NCBI RefSeq assembly: GCF_020616555.1
Contig: NZ_CP085173.1
Span: 2,356,001 to 2,420,000, forward strand
Direction of reading: 5' to 3'
DNA from: Streptomyces longhuiensis
GTDB taxonomy: Bacteria > Actinomycetota > Actinomycetes > Streptomycetales > Streptomycetaceae
DNA: 64,000 nucleotides
Under the pieces are notes generated by a model that worked only from the letters and a program-made list of their open reading frames with translations, searched no databases and had not been told where the DNA came from. A program made the position numbers and the translations under genes. Of the stretch, positions 10,987 to 18,969 are shown piece by piece; within the stretch, counting starts at the first letter, position 1; every line of letters begins with the position of its first letter.

Positions 10987-11018
10987 CGGACCCGCAAGCC
11001 AAATGACTTGCGGGTCCG
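10987..11018. terminator. Terminator downstream of rplT
   Basis: Perfect 12-bp arms (10987-10998 and 11007-11018, CGGACCCGCAAG and its complement) with an 8-nt AT-containing loop, about 27 nt beyond the rplT stop. It ends the infC-rpmI-rplT transcript. Confidence 0.8.
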
Positions 11019-11044
11019 AGAAGCATCCGGCTAAAAGCGGAGCG

Positions 11045-11428
11045 TCACGCAGCCTTGGGCGCGTTCACGTCGGCCGGAAGGGCCTTCTGCGCGACCTCGA
11101 CGAGCGCGGCGAACGCGTTCGCGTCGTTGACGGCCAGCTCGGCGAGGATCTTGCGGTCCACCTCGATGTTGGCGGCCTTCAGACCCTGGATGAGGCGGTT
11201 GTACGTCATGCCGTTCTGGCGGGCAGCGGCGTTGATGCGCTGGATCCACAGCTGACGGAAGTCGCCCTTGCGCTTCTTGCGGTCGTTGTAGTTGTAGACC
11301 AGGGAGTGGGTGACCTGCTCCTTGGCCTTGCGGTACAGGCGCGACCGCTGGCCGCGGTAACCGCTGGCCGCCTCGAGGATCGCCCGACGCTTCTTGTGGG
11401 CGTTTACTGCCCGCTTGACGCGTGCCAC
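11045..11428 (-). CDS. rplT: 50S ribosomal protein L20
   Basis: Large-subunit assembly protein L20, 127 residues. The start [15 protein letters not shown], the central [18 protein letters not shown] region and the C-terminal helical domain ([19 protein letters not shown]) are diagnostic. It is the last gene of the infC-rpmI-rplT operon. In E. coli and Bacillus, L20 represses this operon by binding leader or intercistronic RNA; hairpins between the genes here would allow something similar, but that is inference. Confidence 0.99.
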   Translation of the reverse strand: MARVKRAVNAHKKRRAILEAASGYRGQRSRLYRKAKEQVTHSLVYNYNDRKKRKGDFRQLWIQRINAAARQNGMTYNRLIQGLKAANIEVDRKILAELAVNDANAFAALVEVAQKALPADVNAPKAA

Positions 11429-11500
11429 TTGTTAACTCCTTGTAGCGGGGCCGTGGTTGGACTCACACGGCCCGAATTCGATTGGGTCCCGGTCCGAGCT

Positions 11501-11522
11501 CCGGCGCGCTGTTGCGCGCCGG
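11501..11522. other. Intercistronic hairpin between rpmI and rplT
   Basis: CCGGCGCGC (11501-11509) pairs with 11514-11522 across a TGTT loop, immediately after the rpmI stop. A second stem (GGGCCGTG with CACGGCCC) lies nearer rplT, about 11449-11472. These could be mRNA processing sites, partial terminators or L20 targets. Confidence 0.5.
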
Positions 11523-11525
11523 GAC

Positions 11526-11720
11526 TCACTTGCCGAGAAGCTTCTTGATCTTCTTGGCGTCGCCCGGGGCCAGCTCGACCGTGCCGGTGAGGCGGCGCGT
11601 CACGCGGGACGACTTGTGCTCGAGCAGGTGGCGCTTGCCGGCGCGCTCACGGAGCACCTTGCCGGAGCCGGTGATCTTGAAGCGCTTGCTGGCACCGCTG
11701 TGCGTCTTGTTCTTCGGCAT
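11526..11720 (-). CDS. rpmI: 50S ribosomal protein L35
   Basis: Small basic large-subunit protein of 64 residues. The [18 protein letters not shown] start and the ending KKIKKLLGK are diagnostic of L35. It is the middle gene of the infC-rpmI-rplT operon, with about 115 nt to infC and about 95 nt to rplT, both gaps carrying stem-loops. Confidence 0.99.
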   Translation of the reverse strand: MPKNKTHSGASKRFKITGSGKVLRERAGKRHLLEHKSSRVTRRLTGTVELAPGDAKKIKKLLGK

Positions 11721-11752
11721 AGCGCCGTTCTCTCCTCGTCAGTGGCGTTCCC

Positions 11753-11777
11753 TGCCGGTCCGGGGTGCGGACCGGCA
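11753..11777. other. Intercistronic hairpin between infC and rpmI
   Basis: TGCCGGTCCG (11753-11762) pairs with 11768-11777 around a 5-nt loop; flanking GTTCC and GGAAC can extend it. It lies between the infC stop and the rpmI start with no T-tract, suggesting partial termination, processing or a protein-binding site within the operon. Confidence 0.5.
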
Positions 11778-11836
11778 TACGGAACGTCCAGATGTATCGA
11801 TTGGCATCCGGTCCGTACGGGCTGTACGTGGCCGGA

Positions 11837-12535
11837 TCAGGCCTCGGCGGAAGCCTCGGCCGTGGCCTCGTCGGCAGGGGCTTCGTCGGTCGCCTCGGCC
11901 GGGGCCTCGGCGGACTCCGCGGCGTCGTCGCTCGCCCGCTGCGTGCGGCCGTGCGTCGGCTGCGCCTTCTGCTCGGCCTTGCGGGCCTCCTGGGCCTCAC
12001 GAGCCTCGGCCATGGCCTCGGTCTTCTTCTTGTGAGGACCCAGAACCATGATCATGTTGCGGCCGTCCTGCTTCGGGTTCGACTCGATGAACCCGAGGTC
12101 CTCGACGTCCGAAGCGAGACGCTGCAGCAGTCGGTAGCCGAGTTCCGGCCTGGACTGCTCGCGACCACGGAACATGATCGTGATCTTGACCTTGTCGCCC
12201 TGCTTGAGGAACCGGACGACATGACCCTTCTTGGTGTCATAGTCGTGCGGGTCGATCTTCGGCCGGAGCTTCATCTCCTTGATGACCGTGTGCGCCTGGT
12301 TCTTGCGCGCCTCACGGGCCTTCATGGCCGACTCGTACTTGAACTTCCCGTAGTCCATGAGCTTGCAGACAGGCGGACGGGCTGTCGCCGCCACCTCGAC
12401 GAGGTCGAGGTCGTACTCCTGAGCGAGCTCAAGGGCCTTGGCAAGCGGAACAATCCCGACCTGCTCGCCGCTGGGACCGACAAGTCGCACTTCGGGAACG
12501 CGAATCCGGTCGTTGATGCGGGGCTCGGCGCTGAT
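11837..12535 (-). CDS. infC: Translation initiation factor IF-3, probable AUC start
   Basis: IF-3 binds the 30S subunit and checks start codon and initiator tRNA. The N-terminal domain begins [19 protein letters not shown], a linker follows, and the C-terminal domain contains [15 protein letters not shown] and [13 protein letters not shown]. An Ala/Glu-rich tail of about 40 residues extends the C-terminus. The family N-terminus begins directly after an ATC codon at 12535, with GAGGAGG 4 nt upstream, while in-frame ATG and GTG codons lie more than 20 nt farther up, before this SD. A rare start codon is well known for infC (AUU in E. coli), where IF-3 discriminates against its own message. From ATC the protein has 232 residues. 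Confidence 0.93.
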   Translation of the reverse strand: MSAEPRINDRIRVPEVRLVGPSGEQVGIVPLAKALELAQEYDLDLVEVAATARPPVCKLMDYGKFKYESAMKAREARKNQAHTVIKEMKLRPKIDPHDYDTKKGHVVRFLKQGDKVKITIMFRGREQSRPELGYRLLQRLASDVEDLGFIESNPKQDGRNMIMVLGPHKKKTEAMAEAREAQEARKAEQKAQPTHGRTQRASDDAAESAEAPAEATDEAPADEATAEASAEA

Positions 12536-12841
12536 GGATCCTCCTCGGTAGCACCACACGACGGTCTGGCGGACCGCCGCGTAACGTCTGTTTCGTAGTA
12601 CCAACCGCGCCGAAACACAAAAAATGCCCCGGACGGTACACAGGCGGGGCTCCAAGGACTACCGGAGCACCGTCGCGTATGACCGCGGGGCGCACATCGG
12701 ACGGCTCCATCGTCCGTACGGAACGATGGGGGCCATCTGACCGGTGACCCGCCGCCCCTCAGGGGCAGCAAGGTGGGAGATCGGAGCCTCCACTTGTGGG
12801 CCGGTCACTCAAGCCAGTGGCATGCGTGTCCGGCCGGTCGT
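12536..12841 (-). promoter_or_regulatory. Long infC 5' leader
   Basis: About 300 nt of untranslated RNA between the proposed infC promoter and the ATC start. It has no convincing gene. It holds a stem with CCATCGT/ACGATGG arms (12707-12713 and 12723-12729) enclosing the palindrome CCGTACGG, then a terminator-like hairpin with a T-run. A short GCCCCG run farther upstream in the RNA could compete for the 3' arm of the terminator. A regulatory leader is inferred. Confidence 0.55.
12619..12650 (-). terminator. Intrinsic-terminator-like hairpin (candidate attenuator) in the infC leader
   Basis: Read leftward, GCCCCG is followed by a 13-nt loop, CGGGGC, then ATTTTTTG. The stem occupies 12626-12650 and the T-run (A-run on the plus strand) 12619-12624. 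A U-tract this long is unusual in Streptomyces, and it lies about 85 nt upstream of the infC start and downstream of the proposed promoter. Confidence 0.6.
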
Positions 12842-12847
12842 TACACA

Positions 12848-12877
12848 AGGTTAGCAGCTCTTGGGGGGTGGGCCCAA
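12848..12877 (-). promoter_or_regulatory. infC: Proposed infC operon promoter
   Basis: Reading leftward, TTGGGC (12872-12877), an 18-bp spacer and TAACCT (12848-12853) fit a vegetative HrdB-type promoter. Transcription would start near 12841, giving a leader of about 300 nt. Prediction by eye. Confidence 0.45.
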
Positions 12878-12908
12878 CCGAGTGCGCGGGCGGCATATCG
12901 TGGGGCAC

Positions 12909-13280
12909 ATGAATGACGCCACCCCCGCTGCCGACAACGCCGAGAACACTGATTACGACGCCCTGACCCGGGACATCGCCGAGGTCCCCGCCGTCGAGGT
13001 GATCGTGACGGTCGCGGTCAACCTGATGAGCGCCGCCGCGGTGAAGCTCGGCCTCACCGAGGACGGCGACGCCCACAAGGACCTCGACGAGGCCCGCAAG
13101 CTCGTGCACGCCCTCGCCGGTCTGCTCGACGCGAGCACGACCGAGATCAGCTCGTTCCACGCGGCGCCGCTGCGCGACGGTCTGAAGTCCCTGCAGCTGG
13201 CGTTCCGCGAGGCGTCCTTCGTGCCGGACGAGCCGGGCCAGGGCCCCGGCGAGAAGTACACGGGCCCGGTCTACGGCTGA
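12909..13280 (+). CDS. DUF1844 family protein
   Basis: A 123-residue protein that I recognise as the DUF1844 family found in actinobacteria next to infC; function unknown. The conserved part includes VEVIVTVAVNLMSAAAVKLGL and DLDEARKLVHALAGLLD, both helical. No signal peptide and no clear membrane segment. The ATG at 12909 is the only sensible start. TATCGT a few bases upstream could act as a -10, which would make the message nearly leaderless. It points away from infC and toward the SseB-like gene. Confidence 0.85.
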   Translation: MNDATPAADNAENTDYDALTRDIAEVPAVEVIVTVAVNLMSAAAVKLGLTEDGDAHKDLDEARKLVHALAGLLDASTTEISSFHAAPLRDGLKSLQLAFREASFVPDEPGQGPGEKYTGPVYG

Positions 13281-13293
13281 TCGTCCCGGTAGT

Positions 13294-14031
13294 TCACGCG
13301 CGTACGTAGAAGGGCTCGCCGGGAGGCGTGGTCCCGGCCGGCAGGAGTGCCAGGTCGAGACCCCGCACCAGGCGGGCCCTCAGTGTTTCGTCGGCGGCGA
13401 TGCGCCCGGCGACGGCGCGGGCGGTCTCGGCGGGGGCGGCCGACGGGTCGAGGACCAGCGCGAGGATGCCGTCGGCGCTGCCCGGGCCCAGGTGGGCGCG
13501 CAGGACGCCGGGCTCGGCGGCGACGGCGGCGCGGATCGCCTCCGTGACGGCCGGGTCGGCGAGGGGGTCGGCGGTGGTGCGGCCCTCGTTCGCGGCGCGC
13601 AGGGCGGCCCCGCTGAGCTCGTACGCGACCGGGCCCGCGAGGTCGATGACGACGGTGTCGGCCTGCTCGTGCGCGGCGGCCTGGAGCGCCTGGTGCAGCG
13701 GTACGGCGACGGGGCGCGCCTCGGGGTCCCACAACGCGAGCGCCGCGGTGGAGGTGAACGCGGGCAGGGCCTTGCGGTCGCCGGCCTTGAGGGTGGGCAC
13801 GGCCATGTCGCTGGTCTTCTCGCGGCGCAGCCCGTTCTCGTCCTCCTCCACCTCGCCGAGTACGGCGACGACGGGGACGAGGAGCCGGGCTTCCTTGAGT
13901 GCCGCGAGGACCGGGCCGTGCGCCGTGCGGTCCGCGGCCCACGCGGCGAGGGCCGCGCTCAGCCGCGGGTCCGCGGAGCCGTCGTCGTCGGAGAAGCCGG
14001 GGTCGGGAATGTTCTTGTTCGCCACGTTCAC
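13294..14031 (-). CDS. SseB-like protein
   Basis: A 245-residue cytoplasmic protein resembling the SseB N-terminal-domain family common in Streptomyces. Features: an N-terminal acidic stretch (SDDDGSADPRL), then an alternating alpha/beta region with LLVPVVAVLGEVEEDENG, DMAVPTLKAGDRKALPAFTS and ARPVAVPLHQAL, which is the recognisable SseB core, and a C-terminal enhanced-serine-sensitivity-like domain. Biochemical role is unknown. It converges with the DUF1844 gene, with only 13 nt between stops. Confidence 0.85.
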   Translation of the reverse strand: MNVANKNIPDPGFSDDDGSADPRLSAALAAWAADRTAHGPVLAALKEARLLVPVVAVLGEVEEDENGLRREKTSDMAVPTLKAGDRKALPAFTSTAALALWDPEARPVAVPLHQALQAAAHEQADTVVIDLAGPVAYELSGAALRAANEGRTTADPLADPAVTEAIRAAVAAEPGVLRAHLGPGSADGILALVLDPSAAPAETARAVAGRIAADETLRARLVRGLDLALLPAGTTPPGEPFYVRA

Positions 14032-14120
14032 CGACCCTACCGACCCGGCGGCGCGATCTTCTCAGCGGACCCAGAGCCTGGTCTCACGGTGCGCACAGGA
14101 CGGGCGCCGAGCATCCGGGC

Positions 14121-15071
14121 ATGCACCGGAACGGACTCGCGGCGTGGGCCGCCCTGCTCACGGGAACGCTCGTGGGGACCCTCATAGGCTGCTCGCCGGA
14201 CGGGACGGGGCAGGCGGTTCCGGTCGCCGCCACGGCGTCGCCGCCCTCTTCCGGGGAGGCGTCCGCATCCGCACCCGACGAGGAGGTCTCCGTGGACCGT
14301 GACGACGCGCTCGCCGAGGCGCTGAAGCCTCTGCTTCCGGACGGTGACGCGCGGGTCTCCGTGGCGGTGACCGCGCTGGACGGGGCGACGGACGGCGCCG
14401 TGTACGAGGGCACGTCCGCGTTCGACACCGCGAGCATCGTCAAGGTCGACATCCTCGCGGCGCTGCTGCTGCGGGCGCAGGACGCGGGGCGGGCGCTGAC
14501 CTCGCAGGAGCGCGTGTACGCGACGGCGATGATCGAGAACAGTGACAACGCGTCCGCGACGGCCCTGTGGGAGGCGATCGGCGGCGCGGACGGGCTCGAC
14601 GCGGCGAACCTGACGCTGGGGCTGACCGGGACGAGGGCGGGCGCGGGCGGCGAGTGGGGCCTGACGCAGACGACTGCGGCGGATCAACTGACGTTGCTGC
14701 GGGCCGTGTTCGGCACGGAGGACACAGAAGGCACGGGGAGTGCAGAGGGGGCGAAGAGTGCGCAGGGCGCGGACTCGGAGCTGAGCGAGGCGTCGCGCGC
14801 TTACGTCGCCGGGCTGATGGGGCGGATCGCGTCGGACCAGCGGTGGGGTGTGTCCGCGGCGGCCGACTCCGCGTCCGTGTGTGCGCTGAAGAACGGATGG
14901 CTGCCGCGCAGCGCGACCGGACTGTGGGACATCAACAGCGTCGGGCGGGTGTCCGTGAGCGGGAAGCGTTATCTGGTCTCGGTGCTCTCCGACGGCAACG
15001 CGACCAAGGAGGCGGGGGTGGCCCTCGTGGAGGGGGTCGCGAAGGCGGCCGTCTCCGTGCTCACCGGCTGA
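14121..15071 (+). CDS. Class A beta-lactamase-fold lipoprotein
   Basis: Exported serine hydrolase of the penicillin-binding fold, 316 residues. An N-terminal signal peptide ends in a lipobox (LIGC, Cys at about residue 23), so it is anchored on the outer face of the membrane. A Ser/Ala/Glu-rich linker leads to the catalytic domain with SIVK (the SxxK nucleophile motif), SDN in ENSDNASAT, and KNG in the place of KTG. The low-complexity EGTGSAEGAKSAQG insert before the last third is unusual. It may be a true beta-lactamase or a housekeeping hydrolase; resistance should not be assumed. Confidence 0.85.
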   Translation: MHRNGLAAWAALLTGTLVGTLIGCSPDGTGQAVPVAATASPPSSGEASASAPDEEVSVDRDDALAEALKPLLPDGDARVSVAVTALDGATDGAVYEGTSAFDTASIVKVDILAALLLRAQDAGRALTSQERVYATAMIENSDNASATALWEAIGGADGLDAANLTLGLTGTRAGAGGEWGLTQTTAADQLTLLRAVFGTEDTEGTGSAEGAKSAQGADSELSEASRAYVAGLMGRIASDQRWGVSAAADSASVCALKNGWLPRSATGLWDINSVGRVSVSGKRYLVSVLSDGNATKEAGVALVEGVAKAAVSVLTG

Positions 15072-15082
15072 GGCTCAGCAGG

Positions 15083-16252
15083 TCAGCGGAGCGTGCGACG
15101 CCCGCGCCACAGATAGACGGCGGCCGCGAGGAGCGCGAAGCCGAGGCCTCCCGCGACGGGCCCCACCCAGCCGGTCGAGGCGTCGCCGTCGGAGGTGTCG
15201 GGTCCCGTGCCGAAGAACTTCTCCGAGTACGTGGCCGAGCGCAGGCCCTCGGGCTTGAGGGACTCGCCCTCGCGGATGGCGGCCGCCGGGTCGACGAAGC
15301 CGAAGCCGAGGGAGTCGTCGCGGCCGCCCGAGGGGGCGTCGCGGGCCGTGTCCTCGAGGAGCTGCTTGATCTGCGCGGGCGTGAGCCCCGGGTGGGCGGC
15401 GCGGACCAGCGCGACGGCGCCGGAGACGAACGCGGAGGCGGCGCTGGTCCCCCAGCCCGAGTAGTACGTGCGGTCGGGGTCGGCGATCGCGATGGCGTTG
15501 CCGGGGGCGCTGACGGTGGCGTACCAGCGGCGGGTGGAGAAGGGGGCGCGGTGGAGGTAGCGGTCGACGGCGGTGGCCGTGATCACTCCGGGGTACGCGG
15601 CCGGGTAGGAGATGTGGTCGCCCTTCTTGCCGCCGTTGCCCGCGGAGGCGACGACGACGGAGCCCTTCTTCAGGGCGTACTGGACGGCGGTGTCCTCGGT
15701 GGCTTCCGGGTGGGCGGTGGCGGAGTCGTCGCCGAGGGAGAGGTTGATGACGTCGGCGCCGTGGTCGGCGGCCCAGCGGATGCCGTCGGCGAGCGCGCTG
15801 CCCCGGCTGGAGCGGGCTTCCTTGCGGGCCGGGTCGCCGTCCTCGAGGATCACGCGGACGGGCAGGATCTTCGCCTCGGGGGCGATGCCGAGCACGCCGT
15901 CGTCGCCGCCGGGGCCGTGGCCGTGACCGGCGATGATCCCGGCCATGGCGGTGCCGTGCCGGGCCCAGGAGCGGTCGCCCCGCTCGGCTCCGAAGCCGAC
16001 GAAGTCCTTGGCGGGCAGGACGTTGCCCTTGAGGTCGGGGTGGGTGTCGTCCACGCCGGTGTCGAGGACGGCGACCGTGATGCCCTTGCCCTTGGTCGTG
16101 CGCCAGGCCTCGTCGGTGTGCATGGCGTCCAGGCCCCACTGCTGGGCGCGGACGGAGTCGGCGTGGGCGGTGGTCGACGGGAGCAGCGCGAGGGCCGCGG
16201 CGGCCGTGAGCGCGGTGGCGGCGTTCCGCCAGGCGGCGGCCGTGCGGGTCAT
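15083..16252 (-). CDS. Mycosin-like S8 serine protease, membrane anchored
   Basis: Subtilisin-fold protease of the type VII secretion-associated mycosin type, 389 residues. Signal peptide at residues 1-32, catalytic triad Asp64 (LDTGVDD), His99 (RHGTAM) and Ser270 (GTSAAS), oxyanion Asn206, then a C-terminal transmembrane helix (about 361-381) ending in a basic RGRRTLR tail. This places the catalytic domain outside the cell. Its ATG overlaps the stop of the upstream proline-rich protein gene (ATGA), so they are coupled. No EccB/C/D/E or WXG100 genes are in the window, so the substrate is unknown. Confidence 0.92.
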   Translation of the reverse strand: MTRTAAAWRNAATALTAAAALALLPSTTAHADSVRAQQWGLDAMHTDEAWRTTKGKGITVAVLDTGVDDTHPDLKGNVLPAKDFVGFGAERGDRSWARHGTAMAGIIAGHGHGPGGDDGVLGIAPEAKILPVRVILEDGDPARKEARSSRGSALADGIRWAADHGADVINLSLGDDSATAHPEATEDTAVQYALKKGSVVVASAGNGGKKGDHISYPAAYPGVITATAVDRYLHRAPFSTRRWYATVSAPGNAIAIADPDRTYYSGWGTSAASAFVSGAVALVRAAHPGLTPAQIKQLLEDTARDAPSGGRDDSLGFGFVDPAAAIREGESLKPEGLRSATYSEKFFGTGPDTSDGDASTGWVGPVAGGLGFALLAAAVYLWRGRRTLR

Positions 16253-17604
16253 GACGGCTCCTCGGTGGCCTTGGCGACGGCGGCGCGCAGGCTTCGTTCG
16301 ACGCGGTCGGCGATGCCCTGTGCCTCGTAGCCGAGACCGGCCTGCGCGGGGGTGGTGACGCTGCCGGACTTCATGGCCTCGGCGGCGGGCTGCGGGTCGG
16401 TGACGGTACGGGCGTCGGCGAAGCCGGAGACGGCGTAGGCGACGACAGGGGCGTCGGTGAGGACGGAGATGGTCCACGAGGCGCGCTGGGCGTCGCCGAA
16501 CCCGGCGGCGAGGGTGCCCTCGGCCGCGTACGGGTGGGGCATGAGGTCGTTCCTGCGGTCGAGGCCGTCCTCGGTGAACCGGGTGCGCAGCGCCTTCATG
16601 GCCTCGGTGTCCGCCTTGGTGAACAGCAGGCCGACGGTGGTGACATGGCTGCGGGTGGCGTCGGTGTAGGTGGCGCGCAGGAGGCGCAGGCACCCGGCGG
16701 GCCTGAGCGCCCTTTCCAGCAGCGGGTCGAAGGCGTTCTCGCAGGTGCTGTCCGGGGCGACGGCGATGCGTGTCCAGGTGCGGTCGGCGCCGCCGGGGCC
16801 CGCTCCGTCGCCCTTGATGACGGGCGGGAACAGCCGGTCGACGGGGACGCTGTGCCAGAGGGTTCCGGCGGCGGCGTACGAGCTCGGTGAGCCGATGCTG
16901 CCGTCGCTGTCCCCGGCCAGCCAACTCCCGGTCGCCGCGCCGCCGATGAGGCCGAGCCCGAGCACGGCGCACGCCGCGGCGGCCGCGACGCGGGGCCGTA
17001 TCCGGGAGCCGATGGGGCGCAGGCGGGTGGTGCTGTCGTCATACGAGGCGGGGCGGGCGAAGAACACGAAGGGGCGGCCGGCGCCGGGGCCCGGGGTGAG
17101 GTCGACGGCTCCGACCGGGCGCCGTCCGACGGGGGGCTCGCCCGGGACGCGCGGGGGCTCGGCGGGGCGGGGGACGGTGGCGTGCGGTTCGGCGGGGGCG
17201 CGCGGCGGCGTGGCGGGGCGGCGCGGGGCGGCGGCTGCGGGGGGTGTGGCGGGGCGGGGCGAGGGCGGGCCGTCGGCGCTCTGCGCGGCGGTGTCCCTGA
17301 TCGGGCGCAGCCGGGTCGTGGTCTCCGTCGGGCGCTCGGGCGGCAGGGGGCCGGCTCCGGGGCGCGTGGCGGGCGCCGGCCGGTCGGACGCGGGGACCGC
17401 GGGGGCGCCGGGCGCGGGCGGGGTGTCCGGGAAGCGGGCCGAGGCCGGGGGCGGCGGAGGCGTGTGGTCCGGCGCCGGGGTGTGTGCGGGGCGCGGGGGT
17501 ATCGACGCGTCCGGGCCGGCGGAGGCGTCGGCCAACTCGTCGCGCTGCGTGGGCGGCTGGGAGGGGCGCGGCGGGATCGGCGCGCGGCGCGCTTGCGTGC
17601 TCAT
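16249..17604 (-). CDS. Proline-rich single-pass membrane protein
   Basis: A 451-residue protein of unknown function. Residues 1-185 are low-complexity and rich in Pro, Ala and Arg, presumably cytoplasmic and disordered. The motif TTRLRPI occurs twice (96-102 and 192-198); Thr clusters like this are typical phosphorylation sites for actinobacterial Ser/Thr kinases, but that is inference. One transmembrane helix (about 205-227) leads to a folded extracytoplasmic domain with two cysteines (in STCENAF and GCLRLLR), likely a disulphide. Coupled by a 4-nt overlap to the mycosin-like protease downstream, suggesting they work together. Confidence 0.85.
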   Translation of the reverse strand: MSTQARRAPIPPRPSQPPTQRDELADASAGPDASIPPRPAHTPAPDHTPPPPPASARFPDTPPAPGAPAVPASDRPAPATRPGAGPLPPERPTETTTRLRPIRDTAAQSADGPPSPRPATPPAAAAPRRPATPPRAPAEPHATVPRPAEPPRVPGEPPVGRRPVGAVDLTPGPGAGRPFVFFARPASYDDSTTRLRPIGSRIRPRVAAAAACAVLGLGLIGGAATGSWLAGDSDGSIGSPSSYAAAGTLWHSVPVDRLFPPVIKGDGAGPGGADRTWTRIAVAPDSTCENAFDPLLERALRPAGCLRLLRATYTDATRSHVTTVGLLFTKADTEAMKALRTRFTEDGLDRRNDLMPHPYAAEGTLAAGFGDAQRASWTISVLTDAPVVAYAVSGFADARTVTDPQPAAEAMKSGSVTTPAQAGLGYEAQGIADRVERSLRAAVAKATEEPS

Positions 17605-17752
17605 GCCTCCCCGTTTCCGTCCCGTTCTCGTCCTGCGTGCGCGTCACTCTACGGGCTGACACGGCTTCGCAGGGAACCCGTACCGCAGGTCAGGACGATC
17701 TGCCCGGATCCTCCCCCTACCCCGCGGTAATCGTGTCTGGCAGGCTTCGGTC

Positions 17753-18955
17753 ATGACACCCCGCGCAGCCGACAGGGCCCGCTACGACCGGGCCACCGCT
17801 CATCTCGACGCCCCGGTCGCGATCGTCGATCTGGACGCGTTCGACGCCAACGCGGACGACCTGGTGAGGCGGGCGGGCGGAAAGCCGATCCGCGTCGCGA
17901 GCAAGTCGGTGCGCTGCCGGGCTCTTCTCGAACGGGTCCTGGCGAGGGACGGTTTCGCCGGGATCATGTCGTTCACGCTCGCGGAGTCCCTGTGGCTGGC
18001 GCGGTCCGGTTTCGAGGACGTGCTGCTCGCGTATCCGTCGGCGGACCGGACCGCTTTCGCGGAGCTCGCGCACGACCCGAAGCTGGCGGCGGCGGTCACG
18101 GTGATGGTCGACGACCCGGCCCAGCTGCGGCTGATCGACGACGCGCGGGACGGCGGGCGCGAGGAGGTCAGGGTCTGTCTGGAACTGGACACCTCGTGGC
18201 AGGTGCTCGGCGGCCGCGTGCGGGTCGGTGCCCGCCGCTCCCCGCTCCGCTCCCCCGCCCAAGTCGCCGACATGGCACGCTCCGTGGCCCGGCGGCCGGG
18301 GTTCCGGCTCGTGGGTCTCATGGCGTACGAGGGTCATGTCGCGGGTGTCGGGGACGCGGTCGCGGGGCGGCCGGTGCGGTCGCGGGCGATCCGGCTGATG
18401 CAGACGGCGGCGCGCAAGGAGCTGGCGGTCAGGCGGGCCGAAGTGGTGCGCGCGGTACGGACGGTGGCGCCGGACCTGGAGTTCGTGAACGGCGGCGGCA
18501 CGGGCAGTGTGCAGCACACCGCGGCCGAGCGCGCGGTGACCGAGATCGCGGCGGGGTCGGGTCTCTACGTGCCGCGCCTGTTCGACAACTACACGTCGTT
18601 CACGGGCCGGCCCTCCGCCCTGTTCGCGCAGCCCGTGGTGCGCAGGCCGGGCGTCGGGGTCGTGACCGTCCTCGGCGGCGGATATCCGGCGTCGGGCGCG
18701 CCGGGAGCCGACCGGCTGCCGGTGCCGTATCTCCCGGAGGGCCTGCGCTACGACCCGCAGGAGGGCCCGGGCGAGGTGCAGACACCGCTGCTCGGGGCGC
18801 CCGCCGACGATCTGCTGATCGGCGACAAGGTGTGGTTCCGGCACGCGAAGGCCGGCGAGCTGTGTGAGCGGTTCGACGTGCTGCGCCTGGTGGAGGGCGA
18901 CGCGGTGACGGCGAGCGTGCCGACGTACCGCGGTGAGGGCTACACGTTCCTCTGA
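17753..18955 (+). CDS. PLP-dependent alanine-racemase-fold amino acid deaminase/aldolase
   Basis: Fold-type III PLP enzyme, 400 residues, related to D-threonine aldolase and D-serine dehydratase-like proteins. The PLP lysine is Lys51 in RVASKSVRC, following VAIVDLDAFDANADDL, the typical start of the TIM barrel. The C-terminal part contains VLGGGYPASG and the metal-site-like region GDKVWFRHAKAGELCERF. Cytoplasmic; acts on an unidentified D- or beta-hydroxy amino acid. Usual annotation in Streptomyces is amino acid deaminase/aldolase. Single gene, diverging from the proline-rich protein gene. Confidence 0.85.
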   Translation: MTPRAADRARYDRATAHLDAPVAIVDLDAFDANADDLVRRAGGKPIRVASKSVRCRALLERVLARDGFAGIMSFTLAESLWLARSGFEDVLLAYPSADRTAFAELAHDPKLAAAVTVMVDDPAQLRLIDDARDGGREEVRVCLELDTSWQVLGGRVRVGARRSPLRSPAQVADMARSVARRPGFRLVGLMAYEGHVAGVGDAVAGRPVRSRAIRLMQTAARKELAVRRAEVVRAVRTVAPDLEFVNGGGTGSVQHTAAERAVTEIAAGSGLYVPRLFDNYTSFTGRPSALFAQPVVRRPGVGVVTVLGGGYPASGAPGADRLPVPYLPEGLRYDPQEGPGEVQTPLLGAPADDLLIGDKVWFRHAKAGELCERFDVLRLVEGDAVTASVPTYRGEGYTFL

Positions 18956-18969
18956 GGGCCCTGAAGACG

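Noticed and set aside
12429..12710. A 93-codon leftward frame in the infC leader, considered as a leader peptide
   Set aside because: It overlaps infC by more than 100 nt out of frame, has no ribosome-binding site, and the intervening hairpin with U-tract argues for an untranslated leader.
12951..13260. A 102-codon leftward frame over the DUF1844 gene
   Set aside because: Antisense to DUF1844, whose sequence is recognisable and has the expected codon bias.
14121..15071. Calling the serine hydrolase a resistance beta-lactamase
   Set aside because: The SxxK and SDN motifs are present, but KTG is KNG, it is a lipoprotein, and neighbours give no resistance context. Activity cannot be claimed.
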